Origin: Rubripirellula lacrimiformis | Lineage (GTDB): Bacteria > Planctomycetota > Planctomycetia > Pirellulales > Pirellulaceae | Length of the DNA stretch: 64,000 nucleotides | Assembly (NCBI RefSeq): GCF_007741535.1 | Contig: NZ_CP036525.1 | Coordinates: 2,914,001 to 2,978,000 of the forward strand | Reading direction: 5' to 3' | Part shown: positions 63,304 to 64,000 of the stretch, piece after piece | Position numbering within the stretch: the stretch's first letter is position 1 | How the letters are laid out: the number at the start of each line of letters is the position of its first letter | Position numbers and translations under genes: made by a program | Notes under the pieces: generated by a model | Seen by the model: the letters and a program-made list of their open reading frames with translations, nothing else | What the model was told of the DNA's origin: nothing | The model's database searches: none

Positions 63304-64000
63304 TTAGTTGGCCGCCAGCGCGCTGCGCAGTGCTTCGTGGGCGGCCGGGATCTTGTCGTAGGCATTGGCGTCTTCGTATTCCAAGATCACGTATCCTTGG
63401 TAGCCACCGTCTTTCAGGATTTTGGCGATGCGGTTCATGTCGGCCGGGTAGTGTTTTCCGTCGGGCGAACGCATCGAAATTTTCACCTGCACGTTGACCG
63501 CGTAGGGAACGCATTTTTCCAGGTCGCCGTAGGGATCGTCGGAGACGAAGTTGCCGGTGTCCAGGTTGATGCCGACCCAGGGGCTGTCGGCGCGACGCAT
63601 CAGTTCCAGCATCTGGTCGCTGGTCAGGTTGCCGTGATTTTCGACTCCAAGGAACACGCCTCGTTTGGCCGCATGTTCGGCGCATCGGTTCAGTGCGTCG
63701 GAGGCTTCGACGATCCGCTCCGGTGCGCTTGCCAGTTGGGATCCGGTGCCGGCAAAGAATCGAATGTGGGGAGCCCCCAGCAGTGCCGCGCGGTCGATCC
63801 AGGCCATGGCATCGGCCACTTCTTGATCCAGTCGCGGCCCCAGTCCGACGGTGAAGTTGTTGCCGATCGCGGTGCCCGAGATAGCCAGTCCGCGGAGGTA
63901 GGCTTCGCGTTTCAGGTTCAGGAAATAGGCGTCGTCGGCCGACGGGTCAAAGAAATAGCTGGTCAGTTCGGCAGCATCAAAGTTCTGTGCGACGCAGTAA
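63304..64000 (-). CDS. sugar-phosphate isomerase/epimerase-like protein, 5' partial
   Basis: TIM-barrel protein of the same superfamily as the gene at 59875. The open frame continues through the right edge (LNLKREAYLRGLAISGTAIG upstream of the GTG at 63819), so the start lies outside the window. GVENHGNLTSD (Glu), GINLDTGNFVSDD (Asp) and YVILEYEDANAYD carry the metal-site residues. The C-terminus ends HEALRSALAAN. Substrate unknown. Confidence 0.85.
   Translation of the reverse strand, partial: YCVAQNFDAAELTSYFFDPSADDAYFLNLKREAYLRGLAISGTAIGNNFTVGLGPRLDQEVADAMAWIDRAALLGAPHIRFFAGTGSQLASAPERIVEASDALNRCAEHAAKRGVFLGVENHGNLTSDQMLELMRRADSPWVGINLDTGNFVSDDPYGDLEKCVPYAVNVQVKISMRSPDGKHYPADMNRIAKILKDGGYQGYVILEYEDANAYDKIPAAHEALRSALAAN

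Overview
The window looks like chromosomal DNA of a marine planctomycete of the Pirellulaceae (Rhodopirellula-like). The basis is moderate-to-high GC, a fused CcoN-CcoO cbb3 oxidase gene, many small membrane proteins starting with an NPYxxP/NPFxPP-type motif, a DUF1569 protein, IS91/IS1380/IS21/RAYT relics and REP-like palindromes. No rRNA or tRNA gene was seen.

Left flank (1-17.2 kb) is ordinary core genome. A cbb3 terminal oxidase operon runs rightwards: ccoNO fusion (cut by the window edge), ccoQ, a one-haem ccoP, ccoG, ccoH, a TauE/SafE-like membrane protein, the copper ATPase ccoI and ccoS. Then come tsaC/sua5 and ilvA on the minus strand, ppc on the plus strand, a (CTCGAA)13 microsatellite and an AspT/YidE-like antiporter. 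A truncated haemoglobin gene follows at 17.5 kb. Small minus-strand genes (ACT-domain protein, NPYATP membrane protein) lie between two REPIN-like palindromes at 17.9 and 19.5 kb.

Centre (about 19.8-57.7 kb) is a large chromosomal integron. An integron-integrase gene (intI, 56348-57745, plus strand) has the IntI-specific patch and all tyrosine-recombinase catalytic residues. An attI-like site lies just left of it at 56101. Leftwards stretches about 36 kb of gene cassettes, nearly all transcribed leftwards away from intI. They are separated by about 90-bp attC sites whose outer cores are inverted repeats (for example GGGTAAC/GTTACCC). I place 34 attC sites and one weak candidate with coordinates; they are crisp near intI and decay towards the left end. 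Cassette products are mostly small membrane or secreted proteins of unknown function. The rest include a TIR-domain membrane protein, a ParE/RelE toxin-antitoxin pair, a Clp-N-domain protein, a GNAT acetyltransferase, a DUF6602-like protein, a cold-shock/DUF1294 protein and a secreted protein built of 34-residue DPFG repeats. One cassette is tandemly duplicated and one cassette without a recognisable gene occurs twice.

Mobile DNA sits inside the array: three IS91-like elements (two also carry a tyrosine recombinase), each inserted exactly at an attC core; a RAYT transposase gene with 34-bp inverted repeats; two copies of a roughly 115-bp MITE; and two IS21/group II intron relics.

Right flank (57.7-64 kb) starts with a broken IS1380-type transposase and a relic of cassette DNA beyond intI. 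It then returns to core genome: thiD, a sugar-phosphate isomerase/epimerase-like gene, a mannose-1-phosphate guanylyltransferase gene, hemH, a third REPIN-like palindrome and a second isomerase/epimerase-like gene cut by the window end.
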